Positions 1-7,544 of a stretch of DNA of 35,073 bases are shown here, in pieces (position 1 is the stretch's first letter; each line of letters starts with the position of its first letter). The notes beneath the pieces are model-generated. The model did not search any database, had not been told where the DNA came from, and worked only from the letters and a program-made list of their open reading frames with translations. The stretch is from Chloroflexota bacterium. GTDB taxonomy: Bacteria > Chloroflexota > UBA6077 > CF-72. The position numbers and the translations under genes were made by a program. The stretch is taken from NCBI GenBank assembly GCA_005883405.1, contig VBGG01000050.1, positions 2,529-37,601 on the forward strand, in the 5' to 3' direction.

Positions 1-1
1 T

Positions 2-1174
2 CCAATCGAGCCACCGCGCGTACCGACGACACGGAACATCTTTCACAGCATCCGTGACGCGGGCTCCCTGCTGGTGCTCCACCCATACGAGTCGTTCGCC
101 AGCACTGTCGAGCGATTCCTGCGCGAGGCCAGTCAGGATCCCAAGGTGCGCGCGATCAAAATGACGCTCTACCGCACGTCAAAGGATGCGCGGATCGTCA
201 AGTACCTCGATGAGGCTGTCCGCAACGGCAAGCAGGTGGCGGTGGTGGTGGAGCTGAAGGCGCGCTTCGATGAGGCCGCCAACATCGCCTTCGCTGAGCA
301 GCTCGAGCGCATGGGGATCCACGTCAGTTACGGAGTACTCGGATTGAAGACGCACTGCAAGGTGTTGCTCGTGGTGCGCCAGGATTACGATGGGCTGCGT
401 CGCTATGTGCACGCCGGCACCGGCAACTATCATCCCGATACAGCCCGCATCTATGCCGACGTTGGTTTGTTTACGTCCGATCCGGTTATCGCCCAGGACG
501 TGAACGAGCTGTTCAATTATCTCACGACCGGCTATGGCACCGGGCGGGTGTACCGTAAGCTCTTGCCTGGGCCAGCGCGTCTCAAGCGAGCCATCATGGA
601 GCGAATCGAACGCGAGCGCGCCTTTGGACCGGCTGGCCTGATCCAATTCAAGATGAATGCCCTTGAAGATGCGGATGTCACCCGGGCGCTGTACCGTGCC
701 GCCCAGGCGGGCGTGCGCATCGACCTGATCGTGCGCGACACGTGCCGCTTGCGGCCTGGCCTGGCGGCGATCTCGGAGTGCGTCAGTGTGACGAGCGTCG
801 TCGGGCGCTTCCTCGAGCACACGCGGATCTACTACTTCCGCAACGGCGGCGCCGAGGAGTATTTCATCGGCTCCGCCGATTGCATGAAGCGCAATCTCGA
901 GAGTCGCGTCGAGGTGCTGGTGCCGATCGACGATACGGCTGCTCGCCAACGCTTGCGGGCGATGCTGGACCTGCAGCTCGCCCCGAATCGCAACGCGTGG
1001 ACCATGCGTGCGGACGGCGGCTATGCGAAGTCGCGCGCGGATGAGCGGGATCGGGGTTGCCAGTCGGCGCTCATGGATTGGCTCGTGGTGCAACACCCCA
1101 GCCCAGCCCCGCGCCGCAAACGGCGCGTGCCCGCGCGCTACGCCCGTCGCTCCCCGGCCCCAGCCGTAGCCTGA
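2..1174 (+). CDS. ppk1: Polyphosphate kinase 1, C-terminal part (5' end outside window)
   Basis: PPK1 reversibly transfers the gamma-phosphate of ATP to growing polyphosphate through a phospho-histidine. The frame is open from base 2 with no start, so this is the C-terminal half or so of a protein usually near 700 residues. Visible family blocks are LLVLHPYESF at the left edge, AIKMTLYRTS, VVVELKARFDEAANI, GLKTHCK (the histidine equivalent to the autophosphorylated His of the E. coli enzyme, in a phospholipase-D-like H-x-K motif), YVHAGTGNYHPDTARIY with the second conserved His, and the late block YYFRNGG/FIGSADCMKRNLE-RVE. The last ~50 residues are a basic, Arg/Pro-rich tail. The gene ends 28 bp from the convergent iminopeptidase. 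Identification is secure; the missing N-terminus cannot be judged. Confidence 0.96.
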   Translation, partial: PIEPPRVPTTRNIFHSIRDAGSLLVLHPYESFASTVERFLREASQDPKVRAIKMTLYRTSKDARIVKYLDEAVRNGKQVAVVVELKARFDEAANIAFAEQLERMGIHVSYGVLGLKTHCKVLLVVRQDYDGLRRYVHAGTGNYHPDTARIYADVGLFTSDPVIAQDVNELFNYLTTGYGTGRVYRKLLPGPARLKRAIMERIERERAFGPAGLIQFKMNALEDADVTRALYRAAQAGVRIDLIVRDTCRLRPGLAAISECVSVTSVVGRFLEHTRIYYFRNGGAEEYFIGSADCMKRNLESRVEVLVPIDDTAARQRLRAMLDLQLAPNRNAWTMRADGGYAKSRADERDRGCQSALMDWLVVQHPSPAPRRKRRVPARYARRSPAPAVA

Positions 1175-1202
1175 GATAAAGCGCGTCGCGGCCCCCAGCG
1201 GC

Positions 1203-2162
1203 CTACTCGCGGGCGAACCGGTCGAGCGCGCTGAGCATCCGCTCGCGCTTCGAGTCGCTGGCCTGGTGTCCGGAATCGTCGAGGACGATGAGCTCCGCGT
1301 CTGGCCAGGCGCGGGCCAGCTCCCATGCGGTGTCGACCGGTGCGCTCAGGTCAAGTCGACCGTGGATCAGCACCCCCGGGATGCCAGCCAGGCGCCCGGC
1401 ATCGCGCAGCAACGCACCCTCCTCCAGCCACGCGGCATGCGCGAAGTAGCGCGTGCAGATCCGCACGAACGCCAGCTGGTCGGCCGGTGGCCGATCACTG
1501 TACAAGTTTGGTTTCCCATTCGGCTCCAGCGAGACGACCGCGTCCTCCCAGGCGCACCATGCGTTGGCGGCTCGAGTGCGCATCTGTAAGTCAGGTCTGT
1601 CCATCAGGTGCGCGTAGGCGGCGACGAGATCGCCCTCGCGGTCCGCCTCTGGGACCGCGGCGCGGAACCGCTCCCACGCCTCGGGGAAGAACCGCGCGAC
1701 GCCGCGGTACAACCAGTCGATCTCGCAGCGCCGTGTGGCAGTCACGCTGGCGATCACGATCTCCGACACCCGTTGCGGGTGACGCTCCGCGTACGCGAGA
1801 GCCAGCGTCGATCCCCAGGAGCCACCGTGCAGTAGCCAGCGGTCGATACCGAGATGCTCGCGCAGCCGCTCCATGTCGGCCAGCAGATGCTCGGTGGTGT
1901 TGCAGCGCATGTCCGTGGCGGGATCACTCGCGTGTGGGATACTGCGTCCGCAGCCGCGTTGATCGAACAGCACCGCTCGATAGCGGTCCGGATCGAAGGC
2001 CTGGCGCATTCTCGTCGAGCACCCCGATCCCGGCCCGCCGTGGACCGCCAGGGCCGGCTTGCCATCCGGGTTTCCGCAGGTCTCCCAGTACACGCGATTG
2101 CCGTCACCAACTTCCAGCATCCCCTGGTCATACGGCTCGATGGGCGGGTACAGCTCGACCAC
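1203..2162 (-). CDS. pip: Proline iminopeptidase (alpha/beta hydrolase)
   Basis: A cytoplasmic serine peptidase that releases N-terminal proline from peptides. The 319-residue length is normal for the S33 family. The protein opens with the typical YPPIEPYDQGML segment. It has the oxyanion motif HGGPGSG (about residues 41-47), the FDQRGCGRS block (~66-74), the nucleophile elbow GGSWGS (Ser about 115), the acid in RLDLSAPVD and the catalytic His in DDSGHQAS near the C-terminus. The catalytic triad is therefore complete. It is convergent with ppk1, divergent from the sigma-factor gene, and appears monocistronic. There is no signal peptide. Confidence 0.95.
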   Translation of the reverse strand: MVELYPPIEPYDQGMLEVGDGNRVYWETCGNPDGKPALAVHGGPGSGCSTRMRQAFDPDRYRAVLFDQRGCGRSIPHASDPATDMRCNTTEHLLADMERLREHLGIDRWLLHGGSWGSTLALAYAERHPQRVSEIVIASVTATRRCEIDWLYRGVARFFPEAWERFRAAVPEADREGDLVAAYAHLMDRPDLQMRTRAANAWCAWEDAVVSLEPNGKPNLYSDRPPADQLAFVRICTRYFAHAAWLEEGALLRDAGRLAGIPGVLIHGRLDLSAPVDTAWELARAWPDAELIVLDDSGHQASDSKRERMLSALDRFARE

Positions 2163-2269
2163 GCGCTGATCCTACGCGTCACTCGAGCCGATGTCGATCA
2201 GCGCTGAGGCCGTTTGTATAAGAGGTGAACAACAGACCACAGCCTCAAAGGAGGGCGACACTACCAGAC

Positions 2270-3493
2270 GTGGCCGCGCTTGCAGCCCCGCAGATCGAGC
2301 GCGTTTTCCGCGAGGAGTACGGTCGCGCCGTGGCCATCCTGGTGCGCGTCTTCGGCGATATCGACGTCGCCGAGGAGGCCGTCCAGGACGCGTTCGCGAC
2401 GGCCGTGCAGCGGTGGCCGGCGACAGGACTGCCCCCGAGTCCCGCCGGCTGGATCATCACCACAGCGCGCAACCGGGCGATCAACAAGCTCCGCCGCGAG
2501 GCGTCGCGCCAGGACCGGTACGCGCAAGCGGCCCTCCTGCAGGCCCGCGGCGAACCGACCGAGGAGGGACCCGTGCACGACGACCGGCTACGCCTGATCT
2601 TTACGTGCTGCCATCCCGCCCTGGCCGCCGGCGTCCAGGTCGCCCTGACCCTGCGGCTGCTGGGAGGACTCACCACCCCCGAGATCGCCCGCGCCTTCCT
2701 GGTACCCGAGCCTACGATGGCCCAGCGATTGGTCCGCGCCAAAGGCAAGATCCGTGACGCGAGGATCCCCTATCGCCTCCCGAACGAGGCCGACCTGCCT
2801 GGCCGTCTTCGAGCCGTGCTGGCCGTCGTCTACCTGATCTTCAACGAGGGCTACACGGCCAGCTCCGGCGACCGGCTCGTCCGCGAAGACCTGTGTGCAG
2901 AAGCCATCCGACTTGGACGGCTCTTGACCGAGCTCATGCCCGACGAGCCAGAGGCCATGGGACTTCTTGCGCTCATGCTGCTCGTCGAGGCCCGCCGAGC
3001 CGCCCGAACTGGAGTGGACGGCCACCTCGTGCCGCTCTCCGAACAGGAACGCGGCCGCTGGGATAGCAAGCTTATTGCCGAAGGCCAGGCCATCGTCCGG
3101 CGCTGCTTGCGGCGCAACCAGCCCGGTCCGTACCAGATCCAGGCAGCGATCAACGCCGTGCACAGCGACGCGCCGAGCGCGGCCGCTACGGACTGGGGGC
3201 AGATCTTGCAGCTGTACGACCAGCTCATGTCGCTCGCCGCGACGCCGGTCGTGGCACTCAACCGCGCGGTCGCAGTGGCCGAGGTGGACGGAGCGGAGGC
3301 GGCACTTACGTTGGTCGACGGTCTCGATCTGGGTGGCTATCACCTGTTTCACGCCATCCGCGCCGACCTGCTTCGACGCCTGGGGCGCGACGCCGAGGCG
3401 GCATCAGCCTACGAGGCGGCTAACGTACGCACCGAGAACGCCGCCGAGCGCGACTTCCTGCGACGCAGGTGCCAGGCGCTCCAGGGAGCTTAG
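2270..3493 (+). CDS. RNA polymerase sigma factor, ECF42-like, with C-terminal helical extension
   Basis: An extracytoplasmic-function sigma factor. Region sigma-2 is seen as [30 protein letters not shown] followed by [16 protein letters not shown]. Sigma-4 is seen as [35 protein letters not shown]. About 200 further residues (DUF6596/TPR-like, with blocks such as [30 protein letters not shown] and [10 protein letters not shown]) are the hallmark of the ECF42 group, where this extension is thought to control activity in place of an anti-sigma factor. Start choice: GTG 2270 gives the usual short N-terminus and follows a strong AAAGGAGGG at 2247-2255, though the spacing of 14 bases is long; an upstream in-frame GTG at 2225 would add 15 residues. 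The DGPF/YCII-domain partner that usually accompanies this group is not adjacent. Confidence 0.93.
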   Translation: MAALAAPQIERVFREEYGRAVAILVRVFGDIDVAEEAVQDAFATAVQRWPATGLPPSPAGWIITTARNRAINKLRREASRQDRYAQAALLQARGEPTEEGPVHDDRLRLIFTCCHPALAAGVQVALTLRLLGGLTTPEIARAFLVPEPTMAQRLVRAKGKIRDARIPYRLPNEADLPGRLRAVLAVVYLIFNEGYTASSGDRLVREDLCAEAIRLGRLLTELMPDEPEAMGLLALMLLVEARRAARTGVDGHLVPLSEQERGRWDSKLIAEGQAIVRRCLRRNQPGPYQIQAAINAVHSDAPSAAATDWGQILQLYDQLMSLAATPVVALNRAVAVAEVDGAEAALTLVDGLDLGGYHLFHAIRADLLRRLGRDAEAASAYEAANVRTENAAERDFLRRRCQALQGA

Positions 3494-3530
3494 AAGTGCG
3501 TCCCGCAAGTTCGGGTCCTATGGAGGCTGA

Positions 3531-3691
3531 ATGTCATCCTGAGCCTGCGAAGGATCCGCAACTCATGCGCCGAACACGAGGCGCTGGATAGATCCTTCTT
3601 CGCCTGCCCTGCATGGGCCTGCCCTGCGCGAAGCGAGCCTGCGAGCGGAGCCCATGGGTGCCTCCCCAGGATGACAGTGCGCACTGTCATC
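3531..3691. repeat. Palindromic intergenic element (nested inverted repeats)
   Basis: This non-coding stretch is built of nested inverted repeats. The outer arms are GTCATCCTG (about 3532-3540) and CAGGATGAC (about 3667-3675). Inside them, CGAAGGATC (about 3549) faces GATCCTTCTTCG (about 3592). CATGGGC (3612-3618) faces GCCCATG (3650-3656). The 11-mer GCCTGCCCTGC is directly repeated at 3602 and 3617. The right end carries a perfect 22-bp palindrome at 3670-3691 whose half-site is GATGACAGTGC. No ORF or transposase is present. It looks like a small dispersed palindromic repeat or MITE-like unit lying between the sigma factor and a gene remnant. It could also act as a bidirectional terminator. 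Confidence 0.6.
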
Positions 3692-3730
3692 AACCTGTAT
3701 GAGACCCGAAACTTACTTACCTCCTTGCGT

Positions 3731-3961
3731 TCATGGGACGCCCGCTTCCCGCTCGATGATGACCGGGCGTTCGATACTCTGACGGCGGTAGGTGCCTGGT
3801 GAAACGCCGAAGTCGCGCTTGAATGCCTGGGCGAGCATAAGTCCCGGAATCTGGGCGAAATCTCGAACGTTGCGGGTCATCAGGGTCAGTCCGTGTTCGA
3901 GCGCCGTCGCGGCGATGAGCGCATCGCCGAGGCTCATGCACCAATGCGCGGTGGCGCACAA
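3731..3961 (-). pseudogene. Remnant: C-terminal piece of a VapC-type PIN protein joined to an AraC-type C-terminal piece
   Basis: The frame reads SLGDALIAATALEHGLTLMTRN-DFAQIPGL, which is the C-terminal active-site half of a VapC-family PIN ribonuclease (acidic residue in GDALIAATA, then the TRN-x-x-DF block). It then runs without a stop into AFKRDFGVSPGTYRRQ, the end of an AraC/XylS DNA-binding domain. The PIN N-terminus is missing: a stop lies directly upstream in this frame (about 3965) and the other frames show nothing PIN-like. No VapB antitoxin is visible. The ~76-residue product, from a TTG or internal ATG, cannot form either complete domain. I read it as a decayed chimera. Confidence 0.6.
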
Positions 3962-3997
3962 TGCCTATGGTCGGTTTCTGCAGGTCCTGGAGCATCG

Positions 3998-5734
3998 GTG
4001 AAGACGACGCAAGGCGATGGATGGCGGGCGGCCCGCCGCGACGAGGTCGAGCTGTACGTGCGGACGTACAGCACGGTACTTCGCACCTCCGGCGAGGTCC
4101 ACTTGCGCGCATTCGAGCCAGCGCATCGCAACGTGGATCCCAGCCTCCACCCGGGCGCGAGCAGCACCGACGTCGACGCTGGCGCGCTGATCTACGCGGT
4201 CAACCGGCTGCCAGCGGTCATCAGCGCGGTCGAGCGGGTACTTCTCGGTCAACTGCCAGAGGACTTCGCCCAGGCTCTCGGCGCCAGCATCCAGGATTGG
4301 CAGCCGGTGCAGGCGCCCGCGCGACGCCGTCAGTGGCACTACGACGGCGCGCGCACGCTGGCGGTGCATGTGGCCAGCGCGTCCGACATCGACGATGTCA
4401 TTCCGACGCTCGTCGCGTTTCAGATCGAATGGAACAAGCTGCACGCGCGGCTTGCGGCCGAGCAGGCCGTCCAGGCGCTCGTGGAACGCAGCCCCATCCT
4501 CGACGAGGTGTCGCTCGAACAGGTAGGCGCAGGTCTGGGGATCGCACCCGACGACTGGCAGCGGCTGCAGGCTGGCCTCGCCACAGAATTCTGGCCGACA
4601 CTCCGCAGGATCGCCGCTTCCGAAAAGCAAATCGCCGTGCGCCTGCTGGGCGGTAGCCACATCGGCTACGCCAAGCTGACCAATCGCTGGTGGCAGCCCA
4701 TCGGGGCGGCGCTGACCGAGGGCGGGCTGCGCGGTCGACCCGTGTACTTCGTGTCCTCGAACCTCCACAGCCTGGTCAACATGCTGTCGGGCTACGCGCC
4801 GCGCCGCGCCAAGATGCTGTGGGCCTTTCTCGAGGAGTGCGGCCGTGCCGACCGGTCGAGCGAAGCGGCCCAGCTCGCCGAATTGCGCGGTCGGGCCAAC
4901 ACCGAAAACGTGCTGTACTACGCGGCGCGCTTGTGGCACCAGGCCCGGGGGACCGCGGCCGCGCGGCAAGAGCGCGCGGAAGAGGAGCGAGCGCGTGGCA
5001 TCACGACGATCGCACCGGTCGCCGGTGCCGACGTCGGCGCCCAGATCATCGACCTGGCCAGGGTGCGAGTCGCGGACGTGGACCCGCGCCTGCGTGATCT
5101 GGCGGTGGCTGGCCCCACGTCAGACGCCGTGATTCTCAACATCGACTATCCGCTGGGGATGGCGGGCTACCACATTCTGCGCCAGGTCGCCGAGGCAGTG
5201 GACAACCTGGCCGGCGTGTACGTGCTGGGCAAGGCCGCCACGCTGAACGGCGACATCGGCGACGTACTGATCGCGGACTCCGTTTACGACGAGCACACCC
5301 ACAATACCTACAGCTTCGACAACGCCTTCAGCTACGCGGATGTCGCACCCTTTCTCGAGCGCGGCTCGGTTCTGGACAATCAGCGGGCGGTGACCGTCAA
5401 GGGCACGTTCCTGCAGAACCGCGACTACCTGGACCTCTTCTATCGCGAGATGTACACGATCGTGGAGATGGAGGCAGGCCCGTACCTGGCGGCGTTGTAC
5501 GAGGCGAGCCACGTCAGCCGACATCCGCTCGGCGAGGCGGTCCACTTCCGCCAGCTGCCGCTGGACGTCGGCTTCATCCACTACGCCTCGGATACCCCGT
5601 ACACGCGCGCGCGCACCCTCGGCAGCCGCAGCCTGTCGTTCGAGGGTGTCGATTCGACCTATGCGTCGGCGGTGGCCATCCTGCGCCGCATCCTGTGCGC
5701 GCGGGCGGACGGTCCGAACGGCGAAGTCCACTGA
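3998..5734 (+). CDS. Conserved protein of unknown function with nucleoside-phosphorylase-like C-terminal region
   Basis: A 578-residue protein that I recognise only as a conserved uncharacterised type (resembling what I recall as DUF6909). The N-terminal half is helical, beginning VELYVRTYSTVLRTSGEV and containing the block HPGASS-DVDAGALIYAV. The C-terminal third recalls purine nucleoside phosphorylases: GVYVLGKAATLNGDIGDVLI, VKGTFLQNRDYL, then VEMEAGPYLAAL (VEMEA matches the nucleoside-binding Glu motif of that superfamily) and HYASDTPYTRARTLG with a possible catalytic Asp. A nucleoside or nucleotide substrate is inference. Start: GTG 3998 with GGAG at 3989-3992. An upstream GTG at 3893 would run antisense through the PIN remnant and adds no conserved sequence. 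It lies 29 bp upstream of the glutaredoxin-PDZ gene on the same strand, so the two are probably cotranscribed. Confidence 0.8.
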   Translation: MKTTQGDGWRAARRDEVELYVRTYSTVLRTSGEVHLRAFEPAHRNVDPSLHPGASSTDVDAGALIYAVNRLPAVISAVERVLLGQLPEDFAQALGASIQDWQPVQAPARRRQWHYDGARTLAVHVASASDIDDVIPTLVAFQIEWNKLHARLAAEQAVQALVERSPILDEVSLEQVGAGLGIAPDDWQRLQAGLATEFWPTLRRIAASEKQIAVRLLGGSHIGYAKLTNRWWQPIGAALTEGGLRGRPVYFVSSNLHSLVNMLSGYAPRRAKMLWAFLEECGRADRSSEAAQLAELRGRANTENVLYYAARLWHQARGTAAARQERAEEERARGITTIAPVAGADVGAQIIDLARVRVADVDPRLRDLAVAGPTSDAVILNIDYPLGMAGYHILRQVAEAVDNLAGVYVLGKAATLNGDIGDVLIADSVYDEHTHNTYSFDNAFSYADVAPFLERGSVLDNQRAVTVKGTFLQNRDYLDLFYREMYTIVEMEAGPYLAALYEASHVSRHPLGEAVHFRQLPLDVGFIHYASDTPYTRARTLGSRSLSFEGVDSTYASAVAILRRILCARADGPNGEVH

Positions 5735-5763
5735 GCGGACTGGAGCTCCTGTACAGTAGAGGC

Positions 5764-6267
5764 GTGACGGACGTCGGCGTCGACACGATCAAGGTTTACA
5801 GCACACCCACTTGACCCTGGTGTCACCGAGCGATGGAGTTCCTTCGCAAGCAGGGTGTCGCCTACCAGGAAGTGGATGTAACCAAAAACCCGCTGGCCGC
5901 ACAGGAGATGGTGCGCCGCACCGGGCAGATGGGGGTGCCCGTGATCACCGACAGCCAGGAGGCGATCGTCGGGTTCGACCTGCCCCGTTTACAGCGCATG
6001 GCGGCGCGGCACAGCCGGCCCGGGCTCGGCTTGCGGGTTAAAGACGCCGAGGACGGCCCGGGAGCATACGTCGGTTCGGTTCGACCGGATTCCCCCGCCG
6101 CGCGGGCCGGTATTGAAGTTGGCGACGTGGTCGACGAGCTTTCTGGAGCGCCAGTCCGCAACGCGGCTGACCTGGAGCAGATCGCCGCTGCGCGGCACCC
6201 GGGCCAACCCACGAGCATTACCCTCCGCCGCGGCACCGAGCGGCGAACACTCATCCTGCCAGGCTAG
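5764..6267 (+). CDS. Candidate selenoprotein: glutaredoxin-like domain (U-P-W-C) fused to a PDZ domain
   Basis: Reading from GTG 5764, the frame gives TIKVYSTPT, then TGA (5812-5814, codon 17), then PWCHRAMEFLRKQGV. This is the start of a glutaredoxin/NrdH fold with TGA precisely where the N-terminal Cys of the CPWC motif belongs. The fold continues normally (AYQEVDVTKNPLA and the cis-proline block MGVPVITD). A PDZ domain follows at about residues 86-167 (LGLRVKDAE, SPAARAGIEVGDVVDEL, ITLRRG). With Sec the product is 167 residues; read as a stop, translation could begin only at ATG 5833 and would lose both redox residues. A SECIS-like hairpin follows the TGA. The start has only a weak ribosome-binding site. 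PDZ suggests docking to a C-terminal peptide or membrane protease; the partner is unknown. The alternatives are a TGC-to-TGA mutation or a sequencing error. No sel genes lie in the window. Confidence 0.7.
5815..5869 (+). promoter_or_regulatory. Bacterial SECIS-like stem-loop directly after the in-frame TGA
   Basis: Three stacked helices can be drawn by eye. CCTGGTG (5816-5822) pairs with TACCAGG-type bases 5863-5869 (one G-U). CACC (5824-5827) pairs with GGTG (5854-5857). The apical hairpin has GCGA (5830-5833) with TCGC (5844-5847), a U-U mismatch, then GG (5835-5836) with CC (5841-5842), closing a four-base loop AGTT. The loop begins 22 bases after the TGA and has G as its second base. This fits the published bacterial SECIS model: apical loop 16-37 nt from UGA, and a G among the first two loop bases. 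No folding energy was computed. Confidence 0.5.
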
Positions 6268-6343
6268 TCGCCCGCCTGTTTCGCTCGGGCTCGCCGCTTG
6301 ACAGGCTGGCGGGCTCGGCTGCAACCGGGCGAGCCGCACTTCC

Positions 6344-6604
6344 CGGGCGGAATGACAATCCAATAGATGTTTCTGGCTCTCGCCAGGGTAGCCACCGCCG
6401 CCGAACGGCCGAGACGCAACGCCTGTTGTCCCGCGCGGGCGGAATGTCAATTCAAAGGATGTTTCTGGCTCTCGCCAGGGTAGCCACCGCCGCCGAGCGG
6501 CCGAGACGCAACGCCTGTTGTCCCCGCGCGGGCGGAATGTCAATTCAAAGGATGTTTCTGGCTCTCGCCCGGGAAGTCACCCGCCGCCGAACGGCCGAGC
6601 GGCA
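6344..6604. repeat. Tandem repeat, unit 92/93 bp, about 2.8 copies
   Basis: Copies start at 6344, 6436 and 6529, each with CGGGCGGAATG. They share the core ATGTTTCTGGCTCTCGCC (6367, 6459, 6552) and end with CCGAGACGCAACGCCTGTTG. Copies 1 and 2 differ at a few bases; copy 3 diverges after the core and stops near 6604. No function is evident. The unit is not a CRISPR (no short palindromic repeat, no variable spacers). An open frame across it is a by-product of high GC. It occupies the gap between the convergent glutaredoxin-PDZ gene and the xylose-type operon. Confidence 0.85.
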
Positions 6605-6686
6605 AATCCTGCCAGGGGTATCCCAGTCCGATGCGCGGTCCCTGATCATGCGGGCGCGGAACCTGCCGTCAGCATGCGGAGGATGG

Positions 6687-6704
6687 AAAGGGGTTCTCCC
6701 CTTT
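6687..6704 (-). terminator. Probable terminator of the xylose-type ABC operon
   Basis: AAAGGGG (6687-6693) and CCCCTTT (6698-6704) form a perfect 7-bp stem with a 4-base loop. It lies 40 bp past the stop of the last minus-strand ABC gene, and the stem ends in TTT on that strand. The T-run is short. Confidence 0.5.
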
Positions 6705-6743
6705 GAAACCCCGCCCGCAAACGAGCGATACCGACCCGCTCGG

Positions 6744-7532
6744 TTAGTGGAGCTGGGCGAGCTCCTTCTGCGTGACTTCGCTGGGCAGCTTGCCCATGAT
6801 GATCATCGCCAGCACCTCATCGGTGGTCACATCCGCTTTCCTGACGGTGCCAACCAGGCCGCCGTGAAGCATCACACTGATGCGGTCGGCAAGATCGAAC
6901 ACGTCGTGGATGTCGTGGCTGATCAGGAAGATACCGATGCCCTCGGTTTTGAGCTGCTGGATCAGCCTGCGCACCTGTTCGGTTTCGGCGGGGCCCAGCG
7001 CGGCGGTCGGCTCGTCCATGATCAGGATGCGCGCGTTGAAGTGGATCGCGCGGGCGATCGCCACCGATTGACGCTGCCCACCCGAAAGCCACCCGACGGC
7101 GGTCTTGAAGTTCTTGAAGTGCGGATTCAAGCGACCCATCACGTTGCGTGTCGCCGACTCCATCGCGGCGTCGTCGAGTGACCCGTCGCGCGTGAGCACC
7201 TCGCGTCCCAGGAACATATTGCCCGGCGCATCGATGTTGTCAGCCAGCGCGAGGGTCTGATAGATCGTTTCGATGCCCAGCGACTTGGCGTCTCGCGGGT
7301 TGGCGATCACGACCGGCTGACCATCGATCAGGATCTCACCCGCGTCCGGTGGGTGGGCTCCGGACAGCGCGCGCATCAGCGTGCTCTTGCCCGCCCCATT
7401 ACCGCCGACCAGCCCCACCACCTCACCTGCATGGAGATCGACGGTTACGTTGTCGACCGCGTGGACGCCGCCGAATGAGACGCGAATGTCGCGCAGCTCT
7501 GCCAACGGGGCGGTCTTCGCGCGATCGCTCAC
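6744..7532 (-). CDS. Sugar ABC transporter ATP-binding protein (single-domain, xylose/fructose type)
   Basis: The cytoplasmic ATPase that drives the adjacent permease. It carries Walker [10 protein letters not shown] (about residues 43-51), the signature LSGGQRQ, Walker [10 protein letters not shown] and the H-loop FLISHDIHD. At 262 residues it holds a single nucleotide-binding domain, like FrcA, and unlike the ~500-residue tandem XylG/RbsA proteins. It would therefore act as a homodimer. GTG start at 7532, with GGGAG about 8 bases upstream and 12 bp after the permease stop. It is the last gene of the minus-strand operon binding protein - permease - ATPase. Confidence 0.92.
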   Translation of the reverse strand: MSDRAKTAPLAELRDIRVSFGGVHAVDNVTVDLHAGEVVGLVGGNGAGKSTLMRALSGAHPPDAGEILIDGQPVVIANPRDAKSLGIETIYQTLALADNIDAPGNMFLGREVLTRDGSLDDAAMESATRNVMGRLNPHFKNFKTAVGWLSGGQRQSVAIARAIHFNARILIMDEPTAALGPAETEQVRRLIQQLKTEGIGIFLISHDIHDVFDLADRISVMLHGGLVGTVRKADVTTDEVLAMIIMGKLPSEVTQKELAQLH

Positions 7533-7544
7533 CTTCGCTACTCC

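Noticed and set aside
3893-3997. N-terminal extension of the 578-residue protein from GTG 3893
   Set aside because: The extra 35 residues lie antisense to the PIN remnant and are unlike the conserved start; GTG 3998 has a better ribosome-binding site.
5812-5814. TGA read as Trp or another standard amino acid by an alternative code
   Set aside because: TGA ends ppk1, the 578-residue protein, livM and others here, so the standard bacterial code is in use.
6344-6604. CRISPR array
   Set aside because: Units are 92-93 bp and directly adjacent, without variable spacers or cas genes.
6426-7181. Plus-strand open frame across the tandem repeat and the minus-strand ABC ATPase
   Set aside because: It is antisense to a clear ATPase with all motifs, and its first part is just the translated repeat.
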